The translations under genes were made by a program, and so were the position numbers. Below are positions 54,411-63,986 of a stretch of 64,000 nucleotides of DNA, piece after piece (the first letter of the stretch is position 1; each line of letters opens with the position of its first letter). The notes under the pieces are model-generated. The model worked only from the letters and a program-made list of their open reading frames with translations, was not told the origin of the DNA and ran no database searches. The DNA comes from an uncultured Eubacteriales bacterium (GTDB lineage Bacteria; Bacillota; Clostridia; Lachnospirales; Lachnospiraceae), in the NCBI GenBank assembly GCA_900549105.1, contig URND01000003.1, forward strand, positions 1 through 64,000, given 5' to 3'.

Positions 54411-55403
54411 TTAATATTTGACCTTCCACATATAACGGCGTGTATTATAATCCTTTTTTATAGTATAAGATAATTGTCTCATATAGACATTATTCAAAAT
54501 CGGCGAGAAGAGTATATGATTAAAATATTCACACACCGAATCCGGGATTCGGTTGATTCCCAATTCTTTAGCATCCAGAATATATACTTTTTCTCCGCCG
54601 TACCGTTTCAAAAAGTCAACCGCCCGCTCATCCGCCGGCCGGGTCCGCCCATCAGCCACAAGCAGAAAGACGGAGGTGTTTTTATCAAGCACTTCAAAGG
54701 GGCCATGGAAAAACTCACAGCAATTGACCGTCGGCGAATCAATCTGGAGCATCTCTTCAATGTTGCAAATCGAAAATATATAGGCAGAACCCCAGGCCGG
54801 GCCGCTGCCCATAACATAAATCGTCTTTTCATCTTTATTCTGCTCCGCCCATTTTTTTGCCAGCGGCGTCGCATATTCGACTGCCTTCCGATAAATATCA
54901 TCCGCAATATCAAAGGCCGCCATGGCATCGGCATAGCCCTCATAGCCTTCCGTCAACTCAGTCAGTGTCATTGCAATGGAAAGGCCGATGCTAGAATTGA
55001 CCCTCTCTGTCCGGCTTTCATCCAGGGCAATGCTCTCATATTTAATATTATAATCGCATATCCGGGTTAATTCGGATTCCAGCACGTATAAACCAATGGT
55101 CGCCGCACCCTTCTCCTTGGCAATTCCGGCAGCCTCACAGGTTTCCGGCGTTCCCCGCATGGAGCAAATCACAGCCAGCGTATTTTCTCCCACAAATTTT
55201 GGCGTCGCAAAGACAAATTCATTGCTTGTAAAGGATTGGGAACGCAGCGTCCGGCTTTCCCTGTCCATAAAATACTGGGCCGGATAAAAACCGCCGTTCG
55301 AGCCTCCGGCCGCAATCCACACTACATTCTGGATACCGCCAACGGATTCTTTTTCCTCTAAAATCTTTTGAACCACGTTTTTTACTTCTTCCTGAATTTT
55401 CAT
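54411..55403 (-). CDS. FrlB-like SIS-domain sugar-phosphate deglycase/isomerase
   Basis: 330 residues with two SIS domains (VWIAAGGSNGGFYPAQYFMD and YVMGSGPAWGSAYIFSICNI). The pattern is close to fructoselysine-6-phosphate deglycase FrlB and related glucosamine deglycases. No kinase or PTS genes flank it, so the exact substrate is open. GGGG lies before the ATG. The preceding intergenic stretch 55404-55491 is AT-rich and likely holds its promoter. Confidence 0.85.
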   Translation of the reverse strand: MKIQEEVKNVVQKILEEKESVGGIQNVVWIAAGGSNGGFYPAQYFMDRESRTLRSQSFTSNEFVFATPKFVGENTLAVICSMRGTPETCEAAGIAKEKGAATIGLYVLESELTRICDYNIKYESIALDESRTERVNSSIGLSIAMTLTELTEGYEGYADAMAAFDIADDIYRKAVEYATPLAKKWAEQNKDEKTIYVMGSGPAWGSAYIFSICNIEEMLQIDSPTVNCCEFFHGPFEVLDKNTSVFLLVADGRTRPADERAVDFLKRYGGEKVYILDAKELGINRIPDSVCEYFNHILFSPILNNVYMRQLSYTIKKDYNTRRYMWKVKY

Positions 55404-55491
55404 TGGTATTCCCCTTTCGTATTAATACATCTTATAACATTATATATTGTATTCTCATGGTAACACAATGAAAAACAGGTGTAAATATTTT

Positions 55492-56268
55492 TTAATTCTC
55501 TTTTGCATTTTTGTGATAAATATACCACAGTCCCTTTAAAAGCAAATCCGGGTCATAGATGATTTTCTTTCGGCAAAACGGCACAATAACTCCGGCAATA
55601 CCGCCTGTTGCCAGCACCGTTATCTCACCGCCAAGCTCATCCTCCAGCCGTTCGATAAGGCCGTCCACCATCGCCGCATTACCGTAAATCAAACCGCTCT
55701 GCATACTTTCAATGGTATTTTTCCCTATCATATGCTTTGGCTTCTCAAAACGGATGTAAGGCAGTTGGGAGGTCCTCTCTGTCAGCGCATCCTGGGAAAT
55801 CTTTACGCCGGGCATGATCAGGGTGCCGAGATAGGAACGCCGCTCGTCCACCACGGAACAGGTTGTCGCCGTTCCCATATCAAATATGGCTATTATCCCA
55901 GAATACTCCTCCACAGCGGCCACCGCGTCCACCACCAAATCCGAACCCAGGCTGGCCGGGTGGTCCGTTGCAATGCGTATGCCGGTACGAATCCCCCGGC
56001 CGACAACTAAAGGCGTCAGCCCCGTCATCAGCCGCATGCCCTCCCGAACCACATCGGTAAGCCCCGGGACAACCGAGGAAATGATAATTCCCTGGACGCC
56101 CTCCAGCGTCACATGATAAATATCCAGAAGGGTTTTTAATTCAATCATAAACTCTTCTTTTGTTTTTTGCCGGTCACTTCGTATCCTTCCGGAAAAACAA
56201 ACCTTTCTCTGTTCATCCATCAGGCCAATAACGATATTGGAATTTCCGATATCCACTGCCGCAATCAT
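55492..56268 (-). CDS. coaX: Type III pantothenate kinase
   Basis: 258 residues: AAVDIGNSNIVIGL phosphate motif, GSDLVVDAVAA, and IFDMGTATTCSVVDE of the ASKHA-fold CoaX family. It phosphorylates pantothenate and is not feedback-inhibited by CoA in known members. It is the last gene of the pan/coa operon, 19 bases after coaBC. Confidence 0.96.
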   Translation of the reverse strand: MIAAVDIGNSNIVIGLMDEQRKVCFSGRIRSDRQKTKEEFMIELKTLLDIYHVTLEGVQGIIISSVVPGLTDVVREGMRLMTGLTPLVVGRGIRTGIRIATDHPASLGSDLVVDAVAAVEEYSGIIAIFDMGTATTCSVVDERRSYLGTLIMPGVKISQDALTERTSQLPYIRFEKPKHMIGKNTIESMQSGLIYGNAAMVDGLIERLEDELGGEITVLATGGIAGVIVPFCRKKIIYDPDLLLKGLWYIYHKNAKEN

Positions 56269-56287
56269 GTGCCATTCCCTCCTTTAT

Positions 56288-57493
56288 TCAGCCATTTTTC
56301 CCGTCCCACAAATTTTTCAGCCCATCGAGAAGTTTATCTGCCGCCGCCTCTTTCGAAAGCATTGGCAAGTCATCTACGCCATTTTTACAAATAAGGCTGA
56401 GATGATTTGTATCTGTTCCAAATCCGGCCCCATCCTCTTTCAGACAGTTCGCCGCAATCATATCCGCATTTTTCCGCATCAGCTTTGCCATGGAATTTTC
56501 CAGCACATCCCGGGTTTCCATGGAAAAACCGCAGAGCACCTGATTTTCTTTTTTATGCTGTCCAAGCCATGCGAGAATATCCTGAGTCCTGCCGAGGGAC
56601 AGCGTCATATTCTCATCTTTTTTCTTAATTTTATCTTCTGCCGTCTGCATCGGCGTATAATCCGCCACCGCAGCCGCTTTGATGATAATATCCTGGCTTT
56701 CCCACCGCTCCTTTACCGCTTCAAACATATCCGCTGCCCGGATAACCGGGACAACCTCGACAAATGGCGGCGGCGTAAGTTCCACCGGCCCGCTGACTAA
56801 CGTTACCTCAGCGCCGCGAAGCATCGCCTGACGGGCAATAGCATACCCCATCTTTCCCGTTGAATGATTAGTGAGGAAACGCACCGGGTCCAGGGGTTCC
56901 CGGGTCGGCCCTGCGGTGACAAGAATCTTTTTGCCCGCCAAATCCTTTTCATGGCCAATCTCCCGGACAATGTAGTCATACAGCACATCCTCCGAAGGCA
57001 TTTTTCCATCCCCCGTCGTTCCGCAGGCCAGATAGCCGTTTTCCGGCGGAATAATAATTTTTCCATAACCGGCCAGGCGGCCCAGGTTGTCCTGGACCAC
57101 CGGATTATGAAACATATTGACATTCATCGCCGGCGAAACAATCACCGGGCAGGTCATTGCCAACGCTGTCGTGCTGAGCATATCATCCCCAATGCCATAG
57201 GCCATCTTGGCAATGATATTGGCCGACGCCGGAGCTACAAGCATCACATCCGCCCGGCTGGCCAGAGATACATGGGCAATATGAAACTGAAAATTCCTGT
57301 CAAAGGTATCCACCATACATTTGTTGCCTGTTAAAGACTCAAAGGTTGTCGGATGGATAAAATTCGTCGCATTTTTGCTCATAATGACATGGACATCCGC
57401 ATGCTGTTTAACGAGGCGGCTGGCCAGCCCCCCAATCTTATAGGCCGCAATGCTTCCTGTCACGCCGAGTACAACCGTCTTTCCTTTCAGCAT
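56288..57493 (-). CDS. coaBC: Bifunctional phosphopantothenoylcysteine decarboxylase/synthase
   Basis: 401 residues. The N-terminal flavoprotein (GVTGSIAAYK, PAMNVNMF with ACGTTGDGKMPS) decarboxylates, and the C-terminal domain (ILVTAGPTREPLDPVRFLTN, KIKKKDENM) ligates cysteine to phosphopantothenate. Its ATG follows the panD stop directly; GAGGTGG inside panD serves as ribosome binding site. Confidence 0.97.
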   Translation of the reverse strand: MLKGKTVVLGVTGSIAAYKIGGLASRLVKQHADVHVIMSKNATNFIHPTTFESLTGNKCMVDTFDRNFQFHIAHVSLASRADVMLVAPASANIIAKMAYGIGDDMLSTTALAMTCPVIVSPAMNVNMFHNPVVQDNLGRLAGYGKIIIPPENGYLACGTTGDGKMPSEDVLYDYIVREIGHEKDLAGKKILVTAGPTREPLDPVRFLTNHSTGKMGYAIARQAMLRGAEVTLVSGPVELTPPPFVEVVPVIRAADMFEAVKERWESQDIIIKAAAVADYTPMQTAEDKIKKKDENMTLSLGRTQDILAWLGQHKKENQVLCGFSMETRDVLENSMAKLMRKNADMIAANCLKEDGAGFGTDTNHLSLICKNGVDDLPMLSKEAAADKLLDGLKNLWDGKNG

Positions 57494-57895
57494 TTATTCC
57501 ACCTCGTCCATTTCAGACAAAAGTCCGTGCTTTTCATAATGTGTGATTCGTTTTACTTTGTTTTCATCGTCAACAAAAACAACCTTCGGCGCATATCCGG
57601 TCATCTCTTCCGGCATCATTCCCGCGTAGCACATGATAATAATCTTATCGCCGACCTGCACCATTCTTGCCGCCGCACCGTTCAGACATATCATACCGCT
57701 GCCGCGCTCCCCGGCGATAACATAGGTTTCGAACCGCTGCCCGTTATTAATATCTACAATCTGCACCTGCTCATACTCACAAATGCCCGAAGCTTCCATC
57801 AGCGCCTCATCAATCGTAATGCTTCCCACATAATCCAGTTCTGCCTGAAGGACCGTTGCCCGGTGAATTTTTCCTTTTAACATCGTCATTATCAT
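57494..57895 (-). CDS. panD: Aspartate 1-decarboxylase (pyruvoyl enzyme)
   Basis: 133 residues. With the ATG at 57895 (AGGAG 8 bases upstream) the self-cleavage site is Gly24-Ser25 in LDYVGSIT, the same numbering as E. coli PanD. It makes beta-alanine. The start overlaps the panC stop (ATGA). Confidence 0.97.
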   Translation of the reverse strand: MIMTMLKGKIHRATVLQAELDYVGSITIDEALMEASGICEYEQVQIVDINNGQRFETYVIAGERGSGMICLNGAAARMVQVGDKIIIMCYAGMMPEEMTGYAPKVVFVDDENKVKRITHYEKHGLLSEMDEVE

Positions 57896-58743
57896 ATTGT
57901 CTGCTCCTGTATAAAGTTATCAATCAATCGCGTCTTTCCGATAAATACGGCAATGGCTGCCAGCACCGGGCAATCCACCCTGTGATGGATTTCTATGGTA
58001 TCCCATTTTACCATTTCCACGTAATCAATGCGGGCCAGCGGCTCTTCGGAAATTATCCGCCGCATCTCGGCAAGTACCTTTTCACCGTCTTTTTCTCCGG
58101 CCTGAACCATGGCCTGTCCCGCCTTAACAGCCCGGCTCAAAACAAGGGCGGCCTGCCGTTCTTCCGCCGACAGATAGGTATTTCTGGAACTCTTCGCCAG
58201 CCCGTCCGCCTCCCGGATAATCGGACAGCCGATAATCTCCAGATTCATATTCAAATCCCTGACCATACGGCGAATCACCGCCAGCTGCTGCGCATCCTTC
58301 TGTCCGAAGTATGCCCTGTCCGGCATGGCAATATTAAAGAGTTTGTTGACAACTGTACATACACCGCGGAAATGGATTGGCCGGCTTTTTCCGCAAAGCT
58401 CCGCGGTCACACCGCTCATATCAACAAAGGTCGTAAAATCTTCCCCATACATCTCGGAAGGCTCCGGCGCAAAGATTAACGCCGCTCCGGCTTTCTCGCA
58501 GAGAAGGCTGTCCGCCTTCAAATCTCTCGGATAACTCTCTAAATCCTCTGTCGGTCCAAACTGAATCGGATTGACAAAAATGCTGACGACAACTCTGTCA
58601 TTTTCCTCCACGGCACGGTCAATCAGACTTTTATGTCCTTCATGAAGATAACCCATGGTTGGGACCAGCCCAACGCTCAACCCCTCCTTCTTCCATGCCT
58701 TAACCTGCGCCTTCACGCCGGCGACTGTCTTTTCTATCTGCAT
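57892..58743 (-). CDS. panC: Pantothenate synthetase
   Basis: 283 residues: [16 protein letters not shown] (HxGH nucleotidyl motif), [20 protein letters not shown] and [17 protein letters not shown]. It joins pantoate and beta-alanine. AGGAGG lies 8 bases before the ATG at 58743. Confidence 0.97.
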   Translation of the reverse strand: MQIEKTVAGVKAQVKAWKKEGLSVGLVPTMGYLHEGHKSLIDRAVEENDRVVVSIFVNPIQFGPTEDLESYPRDLKADSLLCEKAGAALIFAPEPSEMYGEDFTTFVDMSGVTAELCGKSRPIHFRGVCTVVNKLFNIAMPDRAYFGQKDAQQLAVIRRMVRDLNMNLEIIGCPIIREADGLAKSSRNTYLSAEERQAALVLSRAVKAGQAMVQAGEKDGEKVLAEMRRIISEEPLARIDYVEMVKWDTIEIHHRVDCPVLAAIAVFIGKTRLIDNFIQEQTI

Positions 58744-58755
58744 CACAATTGCCTC

Positions 58756-59583
58756 CTAGTATAATTTCTCAATGACTTCATTTGAAATGCCGTATCCATG
58801 CTCCGGAGCCGGGAAAGCGCCCCCGCATACTTCATCGATATAGCCTTTAAATGCGGCCTTCATAGCTTCGCCGATATTCGCATAACGTTTTACAAACTTC
58901 GGCGTAAAATCAGAGAACATACCAAGCATATCCTGATATACAAGAATCTGTCCGTCGCAATCAGCGCCCGCGCCGATTCCTATCGTCGGCACATCCACTG
59001 CCTCAGTCACTTTTTTTGCCAGAGCAGACGGCACACATTCCAAAACAATGGCAAAGACACCGGCCTCTGCAATCGCTTTTGCATCGTCTAAAAGCTTCTG
59101 GGCTGCCGCTTCGTCCTTCCCCTGCACCTTGTAGCCGCCAAAAGCATTAATGGACTGAGGTGTCAGTCCCAAATGGCCCATAACCGGGATTCCGGCCTGA
59201 ACAATCGCCTGAATCTGAGGAACCACCTCGATGCCGCCTTCCAATTTGACCGCATTGGCCCGGCCTTCCTTCATCAGGCGGCCTGCATTTTTCAGCGCAT
59301 CATACACCGAGCCCTGGTAGGACATAAACGGCATATCCACAACAACAAGGGCATTCTTTGCGCCTCTGGACACGGCGGCCCCGTGATGAATCATATCTTC
59401 CATCGTTACAGATATGGTATCCTCATAACCGAGAATGACATTTCCAAGGGAATCCCCGACAAGAATTCCGTTAATTCCGGCAGCATCCAAAAGACTTGCT
59501 GTCGAATAATCATAGGCTGTCAGCATGGACAGCTTCTTTCCATCTTCCTTTGCCTTTTTAAAGGTTGCAACTGTGTTTTTCAT
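58756..59583 (-). CDS. panB: 3-methyl-2-oxobutanoate hydroxymethyltransferase
   Basis: 275 residues: [31 protein letters not shown] and KLEGG motifs of PanB. It makes ketopantoate. Its start overlaps the stop of the DUF2520 gene (ATGA). Confidence 0.97.
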   Translation of the reverse strand: MKNTVATFKKAKEDGKKLSMLTAYDYSTASLLDAAGINGILVGDSLGNVILGYEDTISVTMEDMIHHGAAVSRGAKNALVVVDMPFMSYQGSVYDALKNAGRLMKEGRANAVKLEGGIEVVPQIQAIVQAGIPVMGHLGLTPQSINAFGGYKVQGKDEAAAQKLLDDAKAIAEAGVFAIVLECVPSALAKKVTEAVDVPTIGIGAGADCDGQILVYQDMLGMFSDFTPKFVKRYANIGEAMKAAFKGYIDEVCGGAFPAPEHGYGISNEVIEKLY

Positions 59584-60581
59584 TTTACTTCTCCATTCCT
59601 TTCAAATATTTGGGATAAACTGTGATAATCCCTCTCCGGATGTTTCCGTTTTGCAATATTCACCAATATTTCAGACAATCGCATATAAATTTCTCTCTCT
59701 TCCGGCGGCAGCACATTTAAGTGTTTCTGAATCGTCTTTTCATCCGCCCGCTCAACCGGCCCCGTCAAAGCGGCGGTCGTTCCCACACTGGCTACTGATT
59801 GACAATTATGAAGGAATAAGGGTTTAAGCGCCGCCTCCCCGCTTTCTCTGTCAAAACCGCAGTCCATCAATAAATCGACCCCTGCTTCAAACAGGCCCGT
59901 AACCAGATTGCTGGCAAAAACAGCAGCGCCATGATACAGCACCTTCTGCTCTGCCTGAATCACCCGCACCGGATTTCCGAGTTTTTCAAAAAAATCCTTC
60001 CAGAAATCCAGATATGCCTCCGGTCCTTCAATTGTAAAATATGCTTGAGAAATTTCCCGATACGATTGCGATTTACTGTGAATCGCAAACAAAGGATGGA
60101 TAGAATAACCAAATGCTCCCATTTGGTCAATCTCAGAAAATACGGCGCTTGTCATCACACCGCTACAGTGACAAATAAACTTGCCTGCCAAAGAATATCG
60201 TTTTATACCCATTCGGGCACCCCGTATGTCAGATGCTGCGCATGGGCGCGCTTCGTCAAGCTTCGCGCGATAAGGTATACCCATTCGGGCACCCCATATG
60301 TCAGATGCTGCGCATGGGCGCGCTTCGTCAAGCTTCGCGCGATAAAGTATAGAATTCCATACACCTTCGATGGCCCCGTCCGGAACCGTCAAAAAGAGAG
60401 CATCACTAGACTCTATCAATTCTTCAAGTGTCTCGTAATACTTTGTATGTGTAAAAAGAGATGCCTGTCTGGCCGACTCTTCACTTCTGCTATAGTATCC
60501 GGATACACACACGTTGCGTTCCGACATGTATTTTCCCAGAGTAAAGCCAACTTTCCCTGCACCAACAAATCCTATTCTCAT
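59580..60581 (-). CDS. Rossmann/DUF2520 protein, probable PanG-type ketopantoate reductase, with 48-residue repeat insertion
   Basis: 333 residues. N-terminal [16 protein letters not shown] is the NAD(P)-binding loop; the C-terminal half is DUF2520. First in the pan operon, and no panE is present, so it probably reduces ketopantoate as PanG-type enzymes of this family do. Residues 79-126 are two 24-residue units ([16 protein letters not shown] and flanks) encoded by two tandem 72-bp repeats, between [13 protein letters not shown] and [13 protein letters not shown], which would otherwise be contiguous. The frame is kept exactly. The ATG at 60581 follows AAGGTG; a longer ORF to 60629 crosses a hairpin. 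Confidence 0.85.
   Translation of the reverse strand: MRIGFVGAGKVGFTLGKYMSERNVCVSGYYSRSEESARQASLFTHTKYYETLEELIESSDALFLTVPDGAIEGVWNSILYRAKLDEARPCAASDIWGARMGIPYRAKLDEARPCAASDIRGARMGIKRYSLAGKFICHCSGVMTSAVFSEIDQMGAFGYSIHPLFAIHSKSQSYREISQAYFTIEGPEAYLDFWKDFFEKLGNPVRVIQAEQKVLYHGAAVFASNLVTGLFEAGVDLLMDCGFDRESGEAALKPLFLHNCQSVASVGTTAALTGPVERADEKTIQKHLNVLPPEEREIYMRLSEILVNIAKRKHPERDYHSLSQIFERNGEVK
60204..60275 (-). repeat. 72-bp repeat, copy 3 (tandem, inside the DUF2520 gene)
   Basis: Encodes residues 103-126 of the DUF2520 protein. It differs from copy 4 at two of 72 positions. It begins (minus strand) CCTTATCGCGCGAAGCTTGA. Confidence 0.9.
60276..60347 (-). repeat. 72-bp repeat, copy 4 (tandem, inside the DUF2520 gene)
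   Basis: Encodes residues 79-102. It directly abuts copy 3, so the pair looks like one insertion followed by duplication, or two insertions at the same spot. Confidence 0.9.
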
Positions 60582-60586
60582 CCCTA

Positions 60587-60608
60587 TCACCTTCCTTCCA
60601 AGGTGATG
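60587..60608 (-). promoter_or_regulatory. Hairpin covering the ribosome binding site of the pan operon's first gene
   Basis: ATCACCTT and AAGGTGAT form a perfect 8-bp stem around GGAAGG. The AAGGTG arm is the Shine-Dalgarno sequence of the ATG at 60581, so folding would hide it. This suggests translational control. Confidence 0.5.
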
Positions 60609-60756
60609 CTCCCACGGAATCCCATTCACTCACGATATAAGTTCCATTACGGATTCAAAGATTTAAATCCAGGATTTGCAAACAAGTTTAGTCTGAATGC
60701 GCTCCAACTGGATGCGCGTCACGGTATAGTTTCCTGAGGAATACTATCCAGTAGCT

Positions 60757-60785
60757 ATAATATCAATTATTTTCCACACTGTCAA
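60757..60785 (-). promoter_or_regulatory. Promoter of the pan/coa operon
   Basis: On the minus strand TTGACA (60785-60780) and TATTAT (60762-60757) with a 17-bp spacer, lying in the last codons of the CcdA-TlpA gene. The resulting leader of about 170 bases contains several short hairpins but no riboswitch I recognise. Confidence 0.7.
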
Positions 60786-62112
60786 TGGTCTGCTGAATGA
60801 TGCTCCGAATGATATCTTCGCTGAGGCTTCCCGGCGCATATCCATAAACATTTCCGTTTTTATCAATCATAAAGGTGGTTGGAAATGCCTGTATGCCATA
60901 AGTCGCAAAAATGCTCCCATCCAAATCCATGGCAACCGGATAGGTATAGCCATTTTCAGATAAAAAGCTCTCAATCTCATTCTGCACCACATCGCTGTTA
61001 TTCGGATACTCCTCCGTCTTCGGATTCGCCACACCAAGAATAATCACATCGCCGCTGTTGCTGCCATAATCTTCATAAACTTGCTGAATATAAGGCATTT
61101 CCATGCGGCACGGCCCGCACCAGGTGGCCCAGAAATTCAGAAAAACCGTCTTTCCTTTATACTCAGACAGGGTATGGCTGTTTCCAAACTGGTCAATCAG
61201 GGTGAAATCCGGGGCGGCAACCGTCTGCTTTCCGCTCTCTTCGGTTTCGCCGGAAGTTTCCGCAGCCGTCGCCGCTTCTGTTTCAGGGATTTCCCCTTTA
61301 TTCTCCGTCTCAGGCCGATTCTCCGCCTCAGAAGCAGTCTGGCCCGTTTCCCCGAGGGCCGCTTCCTTCCGGCTGTCTGCTCCCAGGCCGGAAAGATATC
61401 CGGTGACTCCGTTCATCCAGCCTGTCATCGTCATCACACCCATGAGAATCAATAAAATGCCACCAATCTTCACCGTATATTGAATGACCTGCCGTCTCCG
61501 GTTAAAGAAATCCAGGGCAGCTCCGGCAAAAATTCCCACAGCAAGAAAAGGCAGTACAAAGCCTGCCATATAAACGCCAATCAAAGCAAAGCCGGAAGCG
61601 GCTGTTGCCGCGGAAGACGCCATAAGCAATACGCCGGCGAGGACTGGGCCGACGCATGGCGTCCATGCAAAGCTGAAGGTAAAGCCGAGAAGCAGCGCCA
61701 TAAAAGGCCCGAAAGTCTTCCCTTCCATGGAAAACGGCAGACGGCGGGTCTGCTCCATGGATTGGGATTTTCCAAAAACGCCCAACTGATAAAGACCGAA
61801 TCCAATCATGATAAGCCCGCCAATCCGGGTAAACCATACCTTATTGCCGCTGAAAAAACGCCCAACCGCCGTAAATCCAAGTCCCATCAAAATAAAGGCA
61901 AAACCGATGCCCAGAATAAAGAAAAGGGTATGAATCAAGACTTTTTTTCTCGGATAGGAAATTCTCCCGTTTTCATCCGTCCGATACATGCCGCCGGCCA
62001 GATAACTGATGTACAATGGCACCAGCGGCAGAATACACGGAGAAAAAAAGCTGAGTAAGCCCTGTATAAACACTGTAATAAAAGGTATCCCTGTTTCAAC
62101 GTTAAAATTCAT
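60763..62112 (-). CDS. CcdA-TlpA fusion (thiol-disulfide membrane transporter with external thioredoxin)
   Basis: 449 residues. The N-terminal CcdA domain (about 1-240) has six helices with redox Cys in FFSPCILPLVP and FAWTPCVGPV. An acidic linker (about 250-300, rich in Glu, Thr, Ala) leads to a TlpA/ResA-like thioredoxin domain with WATWCGPCRMEMP. It carries reducing power from cytosolic thioredoxin to the outside, as DsbD does. The ATG at 62112 starts MNFNVETG. It is followed directly by the pan promoter. Confidence 0.93.
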   Translation of the reverse strand: MNFNVETGIPFITVFIQGLLSFFSPCILPLVPLYISYLAGGMYRTDENGRISYPRKKVLIHTLFFILGIGFAFILMGLGFTAVGRFFSGNKVWFTRIGGLIMIGFGLYQLGVFGKSQSMEQTRRLPFSMEGKTFGPFMALLLGFTFSFAWTPCVGPVLAGVLLMASSAATAASGFALIGVYMAGFVLPFLAVGIFAGAALDFFNRRRQVIQYTVKIGGILLILMGVMTMTGWMNGVTGYLSGLGADSRKEAALGETGQTASEAENRPETENKGEIPETEAATAAETSGETEESGKQTVAAPDFTLIDQFGNSHTLSEYKGKTVFLNFWATWCGPCRMEMPYIQQVYEDYGSNSGDVIILGVANPKTEEYPNNSDVVQNEIESFLSENGYTYPVAMDLDGSIFATYGIQAFPTTFMIDKNGNVYGYAPGSLSEDIIRSIIQQTIDSVENN

Positions 62113-62121
62113 ATAATTCCC

Positions 62122-62418
62122 CTAATAATCAAATATACTCTGAATTGCATCTGTAATGTCCATAATATCCGAATAGCGAAGCCTGCTGACTTTTTTATAT
62201 CCTCGATAACGCAAATCAACTAATCGCATTTGCTCGCACATAACAACGCCCGATACCTCATCTGTCTTAATCTTAATATGCAAAGGGTCAGGGAAAGTAT
62301 GCTCAACAATTGGGCACAAAACAGCTTGTTCCGTTGCATTAAAAAAAATCTTGCTGACAATAAGAAAGAACCCTTTCATTTTTTCAACAGCAAGGATATC
62401 CCCCTGTTCCACTGTCAT
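62122..62418 (-). CDS. MazF/PemK-like endoribonuclease toxin
   Basis: 98 residues with VEQGDILAVEKMKG, AVLCPIVE and GVVMCEQMRLVDLRYR, the segments of the MazF/PemK fold. It probably cleaves mRNA when unbound. It starts 3 bases after the antitoxin stop. Confidence 0.88.
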   Translation of the reverse strand: MTVEQGDILAVEKMKGFFLIVSKIFFNATEQAVLCPIVEHTFPDPLHIKIKTDEVSGVVMCEQMRLVDLRYRGYKKVSRLRYSDIMDITDAIQSIFDY

Positions 62419-62421
62419 ATT

Positions 62422-62667
62422 TTACCACCTTTCCCGTCCAACGGGTTCTCCCCAGTCAAATTCCTCATATGGTCCCAGTTTCCCATCATACTCTTTTGCA
62501 CGTTCTTCCAGGGTACGATGTTGCTTTCTTACCTTTTTAAGCACAATATTGCCATCTACTAATTCTATATCCAAAAAATCATTATTCTGGATTCCTGCCG
62601 AAACAAGTAATTCCTTTGATAACCGGATTCCCTGGCTGTTTCCCCATTTTTTTACCTGTGCAATCAT
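62422..62667 (-). CDS. MazE/AbrB-type antitoxin
   Basis: 81 residues: KKWGNSQGIRLSKELLVSAG is the SpoVT-AbrB swapped-hairpin DNA-binding domain, and the C-terminal LEERAKEYDGKLGPYEEFDW is the toxin-binding tail. AGGAGG lies before ATG 62667. The palindrome at 62681-62699 is the likely autoregulatory site. Confidence 0.92.
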   Translation of the reverse strand: MIAQVKKWGNSQGIRLSKELLVSAGIQNNDFLDIELVDGNIVLKKVRKQHRTLEERAKEYDGKLGPYEEFDWGEPVGRERW

Positions 62668-62680
62668 ACTATCGCCTCCT

Positions 62681-62699
62681 GTATATACATAGTATATAC
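62681..62699. promoter_or_regulatory. Perfect palindrome operator of the MazEF-type operon
   Basis: GTATATAC-ATA-GTATATAC, two 8-bp arms that are each self-complementary and pair with each other, directly before the Shine-Dalgarno sequence of the antitoxin. Typical for autoregulation by a MazE dimer. Confidence 0.75.
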
Positions 62700-62705
62700 T
62701 TTCTA

Positions 62706-63986
62706 TCAGTCTCTGTAAACAATCTTTCCGCCGCAAATCGTATATTTTACTTTACCCTGCAGGGTTTCGCCGATAAACGGTGAATTGGAGGCTTTAGACT
62801 TAAAGTTCTCGCCCACTGTCCACAATTCATTTTCATTAAAAATAACCAAATCAGCCTTTCCGCCGACAGCCACGTAACCTGCATCCAAATGGTATAATTG
62901 CGCCGGATTTGTTGTCAGCTTCTCAAGAAAATGGGAGAGACTCATATACTCCGGCTTCACCAGATTGGTAATGCCAAGAGCCAATGCGGTTTCCAGCCCA
63001 ATCATTCCGCTCGGCGCGGATTTTATATCCTTCGACTTTTCTTCGGCGCTGTGGGGCGCATGATCCGTTGCTATATAATCGATAGTATCATCCATCAATC
63101 CCTGAATGATAGCCTGGCGGTCCGCCTCGGTACGAATCGGCGGATTTACTTTTGCAAGAGTTCCTTTAGCCAGAACTGCTTCCTCTGTCAGCGAAAAATG
63201 CTGCGGCGTCGCCTCGGCATGAATATTTTTTCCAAGGGCTTTCATAGCGCGCACAATCGCCACCGATGTCCCGCTGCTGATATGCTGGATATCGATGGAA
63301 GCTCCTGTGCTTAACGCCAGCGCACAGTCTCTGGCCACCAGAACATCCTCTGCAACTGCCGGAGCGCCTTCCACGCCAACGGCTGCCGACACCGGCCCCT
63401 GATTAACCCCGAAACTGCCTATGAGGGCCGGGTCTTCTTCATGAAAACTCAGCGGCACATCCAGAGCCTTCGCCATTTTCATGGCCTCCATAACAACCGC
63501 CGTATCCTTAATAGGAACACCGTCATCGGTGAACCCAACGGCTCCCACAGCCTTTAAACCTATCATATCCGTCAGTTCCGCACCGCCGAATCCCTTCGTT
63601 ATGGCCGCTGTATTCATCACATGAATCGGCATCTCAGCCGCCCGCTCCCGCAGATAAGTTAATGTCTCTTCATTGTCCACCACAGGCTTTGTGTTCGCCA
63701 TACAGATGACCGTCGTATATCCTCCGGCAGCCGCCGCCGCTGCCCCTGTAGCCACATCTTCTTTATAGGTAAATCCCGGTTCTCTGAAATGAACATGAAC
63801 GTCAATCAGCCCCGGAGCCACTACCATCCCGGCGGCGTCAATAATTTCATCCGATTCCCGATGTTTTTGTTCCGCACCTCCCGGCGGTGTGATTCCCGCA
63901 ATACGGTCACGCTCGATGCAAATATCACATACTTTATCTGTCTGACTTTTAGGGTCTACCAATCGCCCGTTTTTAATCCACAACAT
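62706..63986 (-). CDS. pyrC: Dihydroorotase
   Basis: 426 residues: DVHVHFREPG metal-binding motif, HISSGTSV and ATDHAPHSAEEK of the class I dihydroorotase family. It closes the dihydropyrimidine ring in UMP synthesis. AGGAGG lies before ATG 63986. It is immediately upstream of the MazEF pair; the window ends before any further pyr gene. Confidence 0.96.
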   Translation of the reverse strand: MLWIKNGRLVDPKSQTDKVCDICIERDRIAGITPPGGAEQKHRESDEIIDAAGMVVAPGLIDVHVHFREPGFTYKEDVATGAAAAAAGGYTTVICMANTKPVVDNEETLTYLRERAAEMPIHVMNTAAITKGFGGAELTDMIGLKAVGAVGFTDDGVPIKDTAVVMEAMKMAKALDVPLSFHEEDPALIGSFGVNQGPVSAAVGVEGAPAVAEDVLVARDCALALSTGASIDIQHISSGTSVAIVRAMKALGKNIHAEATPQHFSLTEEAVLAKGTLAKVNPPIRTEADRQAIIQGLMDDTIDYIATDHAPHSAEEKSKDIKSAPSGMIGLETALALGITNLVKPEYMSLSHFLEKLTTNPAQLYHLDAGYVAVGGKADLVIFNENELWTVGENFKSKASNSPFIGETLQGKVKYTICGGKIVYRD

